Shown in pieces: positions 40,266-49,505 of a stretch of 64,000 nt of DNA. The position numbers and the translations under genes are program-made. Origin of the DNA: JACMJL01 sp963791805 (lineage in GTDB: Bacteria; Bacillota; Clostridia; Clostridiales; Clostridiaceae); assembly GCA_963791805.1 (NCBI GenBank), contig CAWBTU010000004.1, positions 248,001 to 312,000 of the forward strand. Reading direction: 5' to 3'. Under the pieces are notes generated by a model. That model had not been told where the DNA came from. It was given only the letters and a program-made list of their open reading frames with translations, and did no database searches. Position 1 is the stretch's first letter, and each line of letters begins with the position of its first letter.

Positions 40266-40314
40266 TGCAACCTTTTAGTCGATGATTCCTACTAAAGGTT
40301 GCAATTTTTTTTAA
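40266..40314 (+). terminator. Rho-independent terminator of the sigma-54 activator gene
   Basis: ATTGCAACCTTTTAGT pairs with ACTAAAGGTTGCAAT across an 11-base loop, then TTTTTTTT. Confidence 0.9.
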
Positions 40315-40360
40315 TAATCCATAAAACAAAGTTGAATATTATTACTAGATTACATAAAAT

Positions 40361-41962
40361 TTATTTGTTTATTATTTCTAAAACCTTATTTATTGTAGTA
40401 TCATAGGGACTAATTATCTCATCTTTATTAGATTTTCTCCAAGATATATCATTTAAATAGTCTCCATAGGTTTCCTCCGCAAATATATCTGGTTTTGTAT
40501 GAGTCTCTTCATTTATAGTTCCGTCAGAGTTTATCCCCATACTCATTGGAAATCTAAATACAAGACCACTATTAGGGAGACTCGCAACTGCAGGGGTCAT
40601 TCCAATTCCATCACCACCAGTTGTTGTTCCTACTAAACTTGCCCATTTTGTTTCTTTAGAAAATGCAGCAAAACTCTCAGAAGAAGAATATACAGAGCCA
40701 TTTACCAAAAGATATATTTTACCTTTAAAATCCACTTTACTTGAAGGGCTTACCAAACAATTTCCATCCCAAAACCCTATAAAATCATCCTGAATCCATT
40801 TAGGATAACTTTCTTTTTTAGGTAAATTACTAATAGGACTTAGATTTTTATTCCCGATTGTTGAATTTATAAAAAGTTGTACATATTCTCCTTTGCTGAA
40901 AACTAACCTTCGAGTTGATGTTAATGATTTTTCCAATAATGGAGCTACAATATTATCCTGCCAATATGTATCTCCGCCACCACCATTCCCTCTAATATCT
41001 ATTATTAAATAGGGATATCCTTTAATTTTATCATAGAACTTGCTAATCTCTAAAAAATCACTGTCTTTAGTATCCATGTTCATTGAATCTACTCTCATAT
41101 ATGCCACTTTATTTGAACTTATTATACAGTTTTCTGTGTTGTTAGATTTAGATTGTCCTTGATTATCATTAGTTTCTGAAAATTTTATGCTACTAATTTT
41201 TTTATCTACAGTTTCCCCCTTCGCTGTTTTAAAAGAAAGATTCCATTCCTCATTGCTCCTACTTGTTAAAAATAGTGGATTTAACTTTAGTTTGTTTCTA
41301 GAAGAATCATACTCAAGATAGGTCTTGTTCATCATACCCTTAACATAATCATCCACGGGTATAGAGTTAATTTTGTCTAAAATATTTCCTTCAAGATATG
41401 AGTAATCTATTCCTGCATTGTTTGGTTTGCCAATGTCCTGATTATTTACTACAACATATTTCCCTTCTACATATAAAAAACACAAAGGTACAACATAGTT
41501 ACCATTATCTTTATTTAATTCTTTTTTCCAATAATTATTTCTAGCCTTTACTTTAGAATTGTCTAATACATTAAGCCAAGTGTAGTTACCTTCATTTTTT
41601 TTGTAATCTTCCAAGTATGAAGGTGGAATAATATGAGTATGTGCATTTTGAACTGAATAGAAAATATTAGTCATTGCATTATAGAACTCAATATCATTTT
41701 TTGTATTTTTTACTTGTTTCTCGTATTCTTTTTTATGAGCTAACCAATCAAAATTCGTTTTCTTACTTTCAAGTGGAAAATACGGAAAATTATTTTTTAA
41801 AATATCATAAGCATAATCGAAGTCTTCTAGTTTTTCTTTTCTTGTTAGCTGTTTAGTACTTCCATCTGTCTTGTTGTGCTTATTAAAGCAACAAATATAT
41901 ATACTAAAAAATGCAATGATTAGAAAAGCTAGAGAAACAAATATCATAAATTTTTTCTTCAT
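40361..41962 (-). CDS. S41 family peptidase (membrane-anchored)
   Basis: 533 residues. N-terminal membrane anchor (FMIFVSLAFLIIAFFSIYIC, residues ~5-24). The C-terminal half is an S41/tail-specific-protease-like domain: YLIIDIRGNGGGGDTYWQDN, then LLVNGSVYSSSESFAAFSKE with the nucleophile Ser (about residue 430) and SLVGTTTGGDGIGMTPAVAS. A PDZ-like segment may lie at ~190-270. Similar clostridial proteins degrade extracytoplasmic peptides. The start MKKKFMIF follows GGAGGT. It is monocistronic and convergent with the sigma-54 activator, 100 bp apart. The physiological substrate is unknown. Confidence 0.85.
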   Translation of the reverse strand: MKKKFMIFVSLAFLIIAFFSIYICCFNKHNKTDGSTKQLTRKEKLEDFDYAYDILKNNFPYFPLESKKTNFDWLAHKKEYEKQVKNTKNDIEFYNAMTNIFYSVQNAHTHIIPPSYLEDYKKNEGNYTWLNVLDNSKVKARNNYWKKELNKDNGNYVVPLCFLYVEGKYVVVNNQDIGKPNNAGIDYSYLEGNILDKINSIPVDDYVKGMMNKTYLEYDSSRNKLKLNPLFLTSRSNEEWNLSFKTAKGETVDKKISSIKFSETNDNQGQSKSNNTENCIISSNKVAYMRVDSMNMDTKDSDFLEISKFYDKIKGYPYLIIDIRGNGGGGDTYWQDNIVAPLLEKSLTSTRRLVFSKGEYVQLFINSTIGNKNLSPISNLPKKESYPKWIQDDFIGFWDGNCLVSPSSKVDFKGKIYLLVNGSVYSSSESFAAFSKETKWASLVGTTTGGDGIGMTPAVASLPNSGLVFRFPMSMGINSDGTINEETHTKPDIFAEETYGDYLNDISWRKSNKDEIISPYDTTINKVLEIINK

Positions 41963-42004
41963 TTTGACCTCCAACAAATTAGCAGATATTAGTTACATAA
42001 TTAG

Positions 42005-42766
42005 CTATTTCAATTTTTTTGCCACACAAAACATTTCTGCGAAATCACAAACTACTTTTGCCTCTGAATTATTCTGTATATCAGACTTCATCTTTTCAAG
42101 TCCGTTAAGATAATCTTTTTCATCTATTAATGTGAGTATTGAAATATCTTTATTTTCAACATATGGTAGTAAACTTGATATTTCCATTAATCTCATTTTG
42201 TATTTTATATTCATCTCAACATTGAACCCTCTATTTAAAAGTTCACTAAATATTAATTCTTTTTTCCAAAACCTTTTCAAATCCTCAAAATAGGCAGATG
42301 GAAAGTATTTGTAAATCCACCAATTTTTCATTTCATGTATTGCAATATTATGCATTGTGAAAATACCATCCTTTTTAAGAACACGAGTTACTTCATCTAA
42401 CGCCTTTGCCTTTTTAGTAAAGTGCTGAAAAGCATAATTATTTGATATATAATCAAAGTATTCCGATTCATAGGGTAGACTGTCAGCAACCCCCTGGATT
42501 AATGATATATTATTAATCTTATTTTTTGCAATTTTAAGCATATCCTCTGAAGCATCTAACCCACACCAATTAATATTTTTATCACTAAAAAACTTTATTT
42601 GATTATCAAGGTAAATGCCTGTCCCACATGCCAAATCAAGAATATTATATTCTGATTGCACATTTTGCTCAATGTATTCAATTAGTATATTATCAGGTTC
42701 AATTTTTTGCCTGTATTCATTCTTATCATATTTACTTGCTATTTTTGAATAATCTGTAGTTTTCAT
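42005..42766 (-). CDS. Class I SAM-dependent methyltransferase
   Basis: 253 residues. Motif I ILDLACGTGIYLDN (about residues 41-54) binds S-adenosylmethionine. WCGLDASEDMLKIAKN gives the acidic residue of motif II, and the region YFDYISNNYAFQHFTKKAKA matches motif IV of small-molecule methyltransferases (Methyltransf_11/25). The last gene of a three-gene operon (Nudix - phosphotransferase - methyltransferase), separated by 3 bp from the phosphotransferase. GGAGGAG precedes the ATG. The substrate is unknown. Confidence 0.88.
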   Translation of the reverse strand: MKTTDYSKIASKYDKNEYRQKIEPDNILIEYIEQNVQSEYNILDLACGTGIYLDNQIKFFSDKNINWCGLDASEDMLKIAKNKINNISLIQGVADSLPYESEYFDYISNNYAFQHFTKKAKALDEVTRVLKKDGIFTMHNIAIHEMKNWWIYKYFPSAYFEDLKRFWKKELIFSELLNRGFNVEMNIKYKMRLMEISSLLPYVENKDISILTLIDEKDYLNGLEKMKSDIQNNSEAKVVCDFAEMFCVAKKLK

Positions 42767-42769
42767 TGA

Positions 42770-43691
42770 CTACTCCTCCAATAATTTTAGATTTTCTGAA
42801 TACCATTTTGGTATTATCAAGTTAAATTTATCATAATCATCAAAGGCTTCAAGACAACGTTTTGTCATTCCAGCAATGTCTTCTTGTCCAAACTTTTCGG
42901 CCCATTTAATTGAATATAAAGATGCATGTGCCACATATACAGCCTGAGTTTTCCAAAAATCAATAGGTGGTTTACCATTAAAGTACCCTTCAATTTGTCC
43001 TATAGAAAAAGGGACACTATGTTCTAAATCAAAACTTTGAACCTTATAAAATTCCTCATATTTATCACCACATTCCCAGCGGTTAAAATCTATTACTCCA
43101 ATGGTCTTATTAGGTGTGTATATTAGATTTCCAACATGAAAATCACCATGTAAATAAGCAGGAGCTGACTTGCACAACATAGCAATATTTCTTTTTATAA
43201 AGGATATTGTTGTTTCATCATTTGGAATACGAACAGATGAATTCTCATACTGCTCCAGCTGAAATAATTTTCGTTGAATTTTACTAATTGAAGGAATATC
43301 CTGTGGTTCAACTTCAATACTATGAATATCTTTTAATATTTTTCCTGCGTCAATACCAAGTCTATATTGTTCCATTTCAGATAAAGTCTCAATCTTTTCA
43401 TCAAGTCTACTGCCTTCTATCCAACTTAAAACCATATAAACATTTTTATTTTTATTAAAACGTCCTATATCTATAGCTCTAGACATTTGAAAATCAAGTG
43501 CATTAAATTTCTTTATAATTTTAAATTCTTTCTTTTTCTTCAAAAGTATCAGCAGCAGATATACGAAGTAAATATTTCATGTTTCTACTATCTTCTACAT
43601 AATATTTCTCATCAGAAGACCACCCATATTCTATTTTTTCTATTTTTGTCCAATCTTTTAAAATACTTATTTCATTAAAATTATAATTCAT
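42770..43691 (-). pseudogene. APH-family phosphotransferase, single frameshift
   Basis: The N-lobe frame (43691 down to ~43525, start MNYNFNEISILKDWTKIEKI behind GGAGGT) ends MKYLLRISAADTFEEKERI. The rest lies in the next frame: NALDFQMSRAIDIGRFNKNK, the catalytic AYLHGDFHVGNLIYTPNKTI and GVIDFNRWECGDKYEEFYKV. Reading GAAGAAAAAGAAAG with one A fewer restores a single protein of about 305 residues (DTFEEKKEFKIIKKF). Complete apart from that, so it is either a sequencing error or a fresh mutation. It belongs to the APH/choline-kinase fold; antibiotic or other small-molecule phosphorylation is possible. Middle gene of the Nudix operon. Confidence 0.8.
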
Positions 43692-43705
43692 TATTACCTC
43701 CAAAA

Positions 43706-44143
43706 TTATAAATTATCTTTATAATTTTTCATAACTTTCAACAAAAACTTATTTGCTTTATCTAACATAATTTTTGAACTTTCAAAGGTTATCAACTGAA
43801 TTGCAGTATTATAATTACACCAAGAATAATCCATAATTTCTTCCTTTTGAATGCATACGCTTTGTTCATTAGCGTTACCTAAAAAAATTACTATTTCTTT
43901 TTCAATATCTTCTGCAATTCTATATTTATCCTCTAATCTAAAACCGCTTTCTATATTTATTTTGATGCCAGTCTCTTCAAAGACTTCCCTTATACAAGTT
44001 TCTTCTTCTGTTTCCAAGCCTTCAATATGACCTTTTGCAAATCCCCAAAAACTACCTGGTTCTATGCTTTTAAGTAATAAATATTGTATTTCAATGTCAA
44101 TTATTCTAAATAGAATTGCTCCACATGATTTTTCATACCTCAT
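43706..44143 (-). CDS. Nudix hydrolase
   Basis: 145 residues. The Nudix box is complete: GHIEGLETEEETCIREVFEE then TGI (G-x5-E-x7-R-E-V-x-E-E-x-G-I, about residues 38-60). The N-terminus SCGAILFRIIDIEIQYLLLK and the later KEIVIFLGNANEQ suggest a diadenosine-polyphosphate or general (d)NTP pyrophosphatase (bis(5'-nucleosyl)-tetraphosphatase-like). First gene of an operon with the phosphotransferase (2-bp to 15-bp spacing) and the methyltransferase. GAGGTGAG precedes the ATG. Confidence 0.9.
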   Translation of the reverse strand: MRYEKSCGAILFRIIDIEIQYLLLKSIEPGSFWGFAKGHIEGLETEEETCIREVFEETGIKINIESGFRLEDKYRIAEDIEKEIVIFLGNANEQSVCIQKEEIMDYSWCNYNTAIQLITFESSKIMLDKANKFLLKVMKNYKDNL

Positions 44144-44557
44144 ATCTCACCTCAATAATTTTTAATGTTGGTATTTTAAAATGTTGTGACTAATTAAACA
44201 ACGTTATTGATTATTTAACCTACTTCAACAAACTCCAATATATTTAAGTATTTTGTAAAAATAGTATGTATTGGCCTAAAATATTGTACCATAAATTTAC
44301 TATTTATATCAACTTATGTAATAATTGTTTGGCTTATTTTGCTTTAATTTCATAAATATCATAATGTTTTTTCAATTTTATTTTTTATAATTAACAAAAT
44401 AACAAGAAAGGAGAACCCCATCATGATCTGGAGATTCTCCTTTCTCGTTATTTTTTAATCTATTTATGCGTAAATAGGTATAAGTGTAATGGACAAATTG
44501 TAGCTATAGAAAAGCTATAGAGAATTTTTTAAAAAATGTTAAAAATACACAAAAATT
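44144..44557. other. Intergenic region with an S-like motif and a bidirectional terminator
   Basis: About 410 AT-rich bases between the Nudix gene start and the sfsA end. TAAATTTACTATTTA at 44292-44306 resembles the S motif. The strong hairpin 44396-44452 is described separately. No gene seen. Confidence 0.5.
44396..44452. terminator. Terminator downstream of sfsA (works both ways)
   Basis: AATAACAAGAAAGGAGAA pairs with TTCTCCTTTCTCGTTATT, with an ~20-base loop (one mismatch). It has TTTTTT on the plus side and an A/T-rich stretch on the minus side. It lies 105 bp beyond the sfsA stop codon. Confidence 0.7.
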
Positions 44558-45336
44558 TTATTCATTTAAAGCAGCTCCCCCCTCCATAAAATCATTTGTT
44601 GACTCAAAATAACTCAACAAAGTTACTTCAGTAGGTGTGATTTTGAAATTAATCTGCCAGATTTCAATTCCTCGTTTTATACAAGATTGTACTTCCTCTC
44701 TAATAAGATCGCTGTATTTACCCTTACTCGGGACTTTATAACCTGGATTTTCGTAAATAAAACAGTTAAGCAATATAGCTCTCTCATTTTGTTCTAGGCT
44801 TCCTGCTAGCTCACTAATATGTTTAATAAATCTTTCAAAAGAAGTAAACTCACTTACTTTCTTTGTGGCAATATGGTCCTTTATATCAACCTGCAAATTA
44901 ATCAGTGGTGTCTTAACTTCAATATATGTATTACCAACAAGGAAATCAAGTTTTGAATCGCCAAGCTGCTGCTCCCGTTTAGCAGTATCGCCTTTTTTCA
45001 CCATAGCAGAAAGTTGTCCAGTTTTTAAAAAATGTTCAACGTATCTGTTTGCTGCATTCTGATTAATTCCAATCCAAGACTTGTTATTCTCAGTGGGCAA
45101 ATCAAGTGAAATCGCCTCAACTGTATAAAGGGTTTTTCTTGTAAGATCTTTACTTCTAGAAAGCAGGCATGGAATACCACTTAATACAATATTGCCAATA
45201 CGCCCTGTAGTTGGACAGTGACAATCGCATACAACTCCCTCAACTTCAACCTCCATAATAAACCTGTTTCTTCTTTTTGAATCACACCCTCTATAAGAGC
45301 TCTATCAAAAATAAATGCTTTGTTTTTAACCTTCAT
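44558..45336 (-). pseudogene. sfsA: SfsA (sugar fermentation stimulation/nuclease-like protein), single frameshift
   Basis: The start frame (45336 down) reads MKVKNKAFIFDRALIEGVIQ then KEE. The remainder, in another frame from ~45270, reads MEVEVEGVVCDCHCPTTGRI, LPTENNKSWIGINQNAANRY and DSKLDFLVGNTYIEVKTPLI (the PD-(D/E)XK-like core of SfsA). One extra A in CAAAAAGAAG would join them (VIQKRRNRFIMEVEVEG) into about 259 residues, the family size. SfsA proteins are DNA/RNA nuclease-like regulators. Otherwise intact, so sequencing error is as likely as decay. Confidence 0.8.
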
Positions 45337-45384
45337 AATACCTTCTCCTAACAATAAAGCTTCTGACAATCAGTTCCTATTTGT

Positions 45385-45681
45385 TTATGATTCCTTATTA
45401 ATTTTCATCATACTTTTCTTTTGCTGACTAATAATTCTTCTTATACTTTTATCCGAAAGAAAGTACTCCTGAGCCAAATCCAAAATTAAAGTACCCTCTA
45501 TATATTTTAGGTAAATTTCTTTATTTCTTCTTTTTAAAGTATCTCTTGAGCCACTTTTTTCTCCCCACTTCTTTTGTTCTTCCTCTTTTCTAGGTATATA
45601 TAAATACTCACCATCCACATATTCTTGAATAATTTTTATTACATCAACTGGTAAGACTTTGTATGCATTACTATATTTCAT
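45385..45681 (-). CDS. CD3324-like small HTH protein
   Basis: 98 residues, start MKYSNAYKVLPVDVIKIIQE behind GAGGAG. The central part EYVDGEYLYIPRKEEEQKKW, then GSRDTLKRRNKEIYLKYIEG, and the C-terminal HTH-like LILDLAQEYFLSDKSIRRII fit the CD3324 family, related to Mor-type transcription activators. The 5' leader (AATAAAATTTTGAGGAG) is shared with the phage replisome-like gene at 5565-6194. A DNA-binding role is inferred. It lies 48 bp upstream of sfsA on the same strand. Confidence 0.75.
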   Translation of the reverse strand: MKYSNAYKVLPVDVIKIIQEYVDGEYLYIPRKEEEQKKWGEKSGSRDTLKRRNKEIYLKYIEGTLILDLAQEYFLSDKSIRRIISQQKKSMMKINKES

Positions 45682-45689
45682 ATCTTTAC

Positions 45690-45842
45690 TCCTCAAAATT
45701 TTATTTTTTCTTGAAGCAAAGACCAAAAAAACTGTTACAAGCCATGTTTGCAACAGTTTCCATTCTTATATAAAGAAACAAATTTATGGAATCATCTATT
45801 AAATCGCTGAGTGTCGAATAATTGTACACTAACTAAAGTCCT
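45690..45842. promoter_or_regulatory. Leader of the CD3324-like gene
   Basis: Contains the 21-bp stretch CTCCTCAAAATTTTATTTTTT (45690-45710) also present at 6207-6227. The rest should hold the promoter. A TTGCAACAG/CTGTTAC pair near 45735-45760 can form a weak hairpin. Confidence 0.35.
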
Positions 45843-45847
45843 TCAAT

Positions 45848-45991
45848 TTAAATCAAAGAGGACTTAGTAAGACCATATAATTCAACATCAGCTATTTTAA
45901 TAAAGTAATCTCCAAGCAAAGCATAGCCGATTTAGTTCTTATGGCCTTCGCAAGGAGTAGTTTTTATTCCTAATTCATTCTTGTAAATCAT
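45848..45991 (-). pseudogene. Short gene remnant with an internal stop
   Basis: Reads MIYKNELGIKTTPCEGHKN, stop, then IGYALLGDYFIKIADVELYG and LTKSSLI, stop. The frame is open on both sides of a single TAA, suggesting a decayed gene end. No family recognised. Confidence 0.3.
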
Positions 45992-46244
45992 ATTATTTAC
46001 ACCCTTCATAAATACTAATTTCTAATATATTAATAAATAATGTTTATATTATACAATTATTTTATAATTATTTCAATAAGGACAAATATATTGCTCATAA
46101 TCATTACAGAATCATTTATTAGATTGATTTTTTATTTTAAGCTATGCTATTATTTCATTGATGAAAGTTATTATTTCTAAATTTAATACCAAAGTAAAAT
46201 GAAACTTTTATAACAAATATTTTAGAAAAGAGGTGCTGAATTTT

Positions 46245-46904
46245 ATGAACGCATTTATAAAAAAGCACGAGTTTAATTATATAAAAAAACGTCTATCCGA
46301 TTTAAATAATACTTACAGAAGTTGTGCGGATAAAAATATTATTGGAGTTACTCAAGGATGCACAAATGAAAAAATACTAAATATTTTCACAAATTTATCC
46401 GAGGAAGAAAGAGAGCTACTAGATATTAGTAAAATAAACGACCCCCTACAAATCGATAAGTATTTAGATGATTTAAATCAATATGTTTATGGACTACCTC
46501 ACCTTACAAATGAACAACTTTGTAAATTGTTTAAAAAAGAAAAGAGATTAAAATTACCAGACCCAAATGCGCAGGATTCTAAAAACGTATATTTAGGTTG
46601 GGTTGATGAATCCTCTAATAAATTATTTGTAGCCTACAGTATGAATGGTAACCTTATTGGCATGACTTGCAAAACCACAAATTACGGTTCCAAAAATACA
46701 CATATATGCGCCCTTTGCAATCATGTAGGTACTGAAAATGAGGTATCCTTTGTTTCAGCTATGTGCAAAACCGCTAAAACTGGGGAAGGTGCCTATAAGT
46801 CAATAGGCTTTGATTTATGCCTAGATAGCGCTAAGTGCAATGAACGAATTGTCTCTGTTGAAAAACTTGAGAAAATTTTAAAGGATGTTAATAATATAAA
46901 GTGA
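46245..46904 (+). CDS. FusB/FusC-type EF-G-binding protein
   Basis: 219 residues, the FusB size. The N-terminal helical domain (FIKKHEFNYIKKRLSDLNNT to LTNEQLCKLFKKEKRLKLPD) is followed by a treble-clef zinc-finger domain: THICALCNHVGTENEVSFVS, AMCKTAKTGEGAYKSIGFDL and CLDSAKCNERI, with the spaced cysteines that bind zinc. FusB-type proteins bind elongation factor G and free it from ribosomes stalled by fusidic acid, giving resistance; many chromosomal homologues have a general EF-G role. The ATG start MNAFIKKHE is preferred over a GTG overlapping the AGAGGTG site. It has no partner genes. Confidence 0.88.
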   Translation: MNAFIKKHEFNYIKKRLSDLNNTYRSCADKNIIGVTQGCTNEKILNIFTNLSEEERELLDISKINDPLQIDKYLDDLNQYVYGLPHLTNEQLCKLFKKEKRLKLPDPNAQDSKNVYLGWVDESSNKLFVAYSMNGNLIGMTCKTTNYGSKNTHICALCNHVGTENEVSFVSAMCKTAKTGEGAYKSIGFDLCLDSAKCNERIVSVEKLEKILKDVNNIK

Positions 46905-47022
46905 TAATCAGAACTCCCTTTTTTAAGGATTATCAATTGTTATTAGTTTTAATAACTGAGACCAGGATAATTTTACAGACAGTGTCTGCAAAATCTCGAA
47001 ATTATAGCATAAGTAACATAAG

Positions 47023-47496
47023 CTAAATACGCTTGTTATTATAGAAAGTACTAGTTCCACTCTTAATAATTTGACATATTTGCAAGCCATCAGTATTCAC
47101 ATTATTAACAAATGTTATAGGCATGATAGTAAATATTGTTACTATAGAAGAAAAGTAAATGAAAGTATTAAAAAAATCATTATTGTCTATAACATTCAAA
47201 TTAAAAAGTAATATTATAATCAAGCAACTTGCTATGTTAAATAAATTCCCGCCCAATAAAGTAATTATTTTTGTTAACTTACTATCTCCAATTTTATCTG
47301 CTGAGAAGTAACCCTGTCCAAAAATATATTTCTTTTATTTCAACTTGCCTAAAACTAAAATGTACTCCCACTTCCAATCACAATATTCTTAATCTTTGCC
47401 CCGAATAATTTCGCAAAAAACATGACCTAATTCATGAATTAATGTAATTATAGGCAATACTACAGATATTCCTATTAGAAATTCTTTTAAACTCAT
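47023..47496 (-). pseudogene. M50 family metallopeptidase, multiply frameshifted
   Basis: The start frame MSLKEFLIGISVVLPIITLI continues to HELGHVF, the zinc motif of site-2-type proteases. After one extra T (GTTTTTTG) the frame moves to AKLFGAKIKNIVIGSGSTF, then two or three more frame changes lead to KIGDSKLTKIITLLGGNLFN, then IASCLIIILLFNLNVIDNND and TFVNNVNTDGLQICQIIKSG (the NxDG-like second motif). At least three frame breaks mean it is inactive. It would have been a small membrane protease. Confidence 0.75.
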
Positions 47497-47638
47497 AAAT
47501 GACAATATAATCCCTCCAAAAACCAATTAAAATAGCACTCAATAAATTATTTTTCTCCTGAGGCATATAGAACACACTTTGTGGAAACTATACACCTTCT
47601 GATTCTTTAATTTCTCTAAGTTTATCAAAAACCTCTGT

Positions 47639-48379
47639 TTAAAAGTCCTCCATCTTATCTTCTGATATCCTTTCAAGTGTTCTTATAAAGCCATGGGTCC
47701 AAAGCTTGTCCCACCATTCTTGTTCATCCTTGTAGTTGAATACTTTTTCTTCACATAGGATTCTTATATTTCTAAAGCCAGCTTCATTTAAAATTTGATA
47801 CAAACCTTCTTCTGTATCAAACTCTGGGCCGTCTTCCTCTTCAGGTTCATCTTTAAATCCAGGTAAATACTTTTCAACTAGATCATCAAACCAACTAAAT
47901 TTTTCATCACTTTTTCTAAAAAACGTTGTGAATGATAGTCTGCCATCATCTTTTAGAACCCTCATAAATTCATCTAAGGCAATTTTATAATTAGGAAAGA
48001 AGAATATTCCGAATCCACAATTTACATGCTCAAAAGTTTTATTTTCAAACTCTAGTTTTTCGGCATCCATGACCATTACATTTGCATTTTCCACTCCACG
48101 ACGTTGTATTTCTAGATTTGTTTCCTTAACCATTCCTTCTGCAATATCTATTCCTATAACCTTTCCACTTTGTCCAACTTTCTCCGCAGAAGAAAATAGT
48201 GAAGCTCCTCTTCCTGCTGCAACATCCAGTACTTTTTCACCTTCTTTGACACCTGCAAATTCGACTAACTTCTCCCCAAAGTATTCAAAGAACTTTGGAC
48301 CACTACTATCAAAAACTGCTGCTACCTTGTTAAATGTATTTTTTACGCCTTCTTTAATCTCTATATTTTTATCTTCCAT
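47639..48379 (-). CDS. Class I SAM-dependent methyltransferase, C-terminus cut by a stop codon
   Basis: 246 residues. Motif I VLDVAAGRGASLFSSAEKVG (about 48-67), then VIGIDIAEGMVKETNLEIQR, VMVMDAEKLEFENKTFEHVN and FMRVLKDDGRLSFTTFF: a Methyltransf_11 (UbiE-like) domain. The protein stops at EDKMEDF with TAA, but the same frame continues as TEVFDKLREIKESEGV for 16 more codons before a TAG. This suggests that a Lys codon became TAA. AAGGAG precedes the ATG. The truncation removes only the tail, so activity may remain. Confidence 0.8.
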   Translation of the reverse strand: MEDKNIEIKEGVKNTFNKVAAVFDSSGPKFFEYFGEKLVEFAGVKEGEKVLDVAAGRGASLFSSAEKVGQSGKVIGIDIAEGMVKETNLEIQRRGVENANVMVMDAEKLEFENKTFEHVNCGFGIFFFPNYKIALDEFMRVLKDDGRLSFTTFFRKSDEKFSWFDDLVEKYLPGFKDEPEEEDGPEFDTEEGLYQILNEAGFRNIRILCEEKVFNYKDEQEWWDKLWTHGFIRTLERISEDKMEDF

Positions 48380-48615
48380 AAATTTATCTCCTTATTACCA
48401 TTCTTAATAGAAAGTATTCATTGATTTTAATTATTGAATATCAGCTAGTTGTCAATTATTAGCCTTACCACAACAGATATTCCTCTTCCTATAATACCAT
48501 TTTTCTACAAAAATCCAAATTAGTTTTCATCTGTAACTTTTCAATAGCTAATTACAATCACAAAACAGAGCCATTGAAATTACAGTCATTATCAATAATT
48601 AAAAAAATGAACGCA

Positions 48616-48820
48616 AAAGGAACAATATAATTTTTTTGCGTAGAGATTGTCTGAGCGAGCCTTTAGAAAGACTTAGCTGATTTATTTTTAAATTGCGTTA
48701 AGTCCACGAAATGTTTGAGCGTAGCGAGTTTTGAGTGGATAGCAGATTTATAAATTAAATTGCTTAGTCTTTCTTGGCGCACGAACAATCTCTTAGCAGA
48801 AAATATTATATTGTTCCTTT
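48616..48820. mobile_element. MITE-like foldback element of about 205 bp
   Basis: Terminal inverted repeats: the left end AAAGGAACAATATAAT and TAGAGATTGT are matched inversely at the right end by ATTATATTGTTCCTTT and ACAATCTCTTAG. An inner pair, AGAAAGACTTAG/CTTAGTCTTTCT, extends the foldback. No coding capacity. The right ~70 bases are also found at 63632-63699. Target duplication not clear. Typical of a non-autonomous transposon. Confidence 0.75.
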
Positions 48821-48843
48821 ACATTTATTATTTAAATATTATA

Positions 48844-49488
48844 TTACTTACTCATATAATCCGTACAATCTTGAAACAAAGAGTACAGCATATTAACACA
48901 TTTTTCAATATAGATATCCACATTTTCTATTTCATCATCATATATGCTCCTATGGCATAAATCATCTATTATGAAAAATGAATAATAAAAAAATATCTTT
49001 TCTTCCTCTTCACCTTTAAAGGGTATAGCTAAAACCTTGAAAATATTTTTCATATTCACATCTCTACGCACCCCTTGCTCTTTTCTAATCATAGCAACAT
49101 CTTCATCTAAAAGTGTTAATGCCTCCATTTCATTATGAAAAGTTTTAGAAAAGTCGTGATTCTTTATCATAATTTTTATAAATATTCTAAAAAGTTTTTT
49201 TGTCTCTTCCTCATTATTAAGTTGTTTATCAGAATTTTCTACCCAAAAATCATAGGTTGGAAGTATAAACTTTTCATTAAGTTTTTCAATTACCCTAATA
49301 TAAATATCTTTCTTATCTTCAAAATAGGCATATACTGAACCAGTAGCAACGTCAGCTTCTTTAGATATATCTGCTGTAGTTGTATTGTAATAGCCTCTTT
49401 CATTAAATAATTTATATGCAGCTTCTAATATTCTATTATATTTTTCTAAGGCTCGTTTCTGAGTTGGTATCCTTGTTTTTCTTTCCAT
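48844..49488 (-). CDS. TetR/AcrR family regulator (divergent from an MFS pump)
   Basis: 214 residues from MERKTRIPTQKRALEKYNRI. The N-terminal HTH is LFNERGYYNTTTADISKEAD, then VATGSVYAYFEDKKDIYIRV (about residues 22-62). The C-terminal domain is helical and ends YSLFQDCTDYMSK. It is divergent from the MFS pump gene at 49640, with two palindromic sites in the shared promoter region (49506-49611). It should repress the pump and itself until a drug-like ligand binds. The ribosome binding site is weak (TTGGGTGATAA), so the exact start is uncertain. Confidence 0.85.
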   Translation of the reverse strand: MERKTRIPTQKRALEKYNRILEAAYKLFNERGYYNTTTADISKEADVATGSVYAYFEDKKDIYIRVIEKLNEKFILPTYDFWVENSDKQLNNEEETKKLFRIFIKIMIKNHDFSKTFHNEMEALTLLDEDVAMIRKEQGVRRDVNMKNIFKVLAIPFKGEEEEKIFFYYSFFIIDDLCHRSIYDDEIENVDIYIEKCVNMLYSLFQDCTDYMSK

Positions 49489-49505
49489 TATTATCACCCA
49501 ACCTA

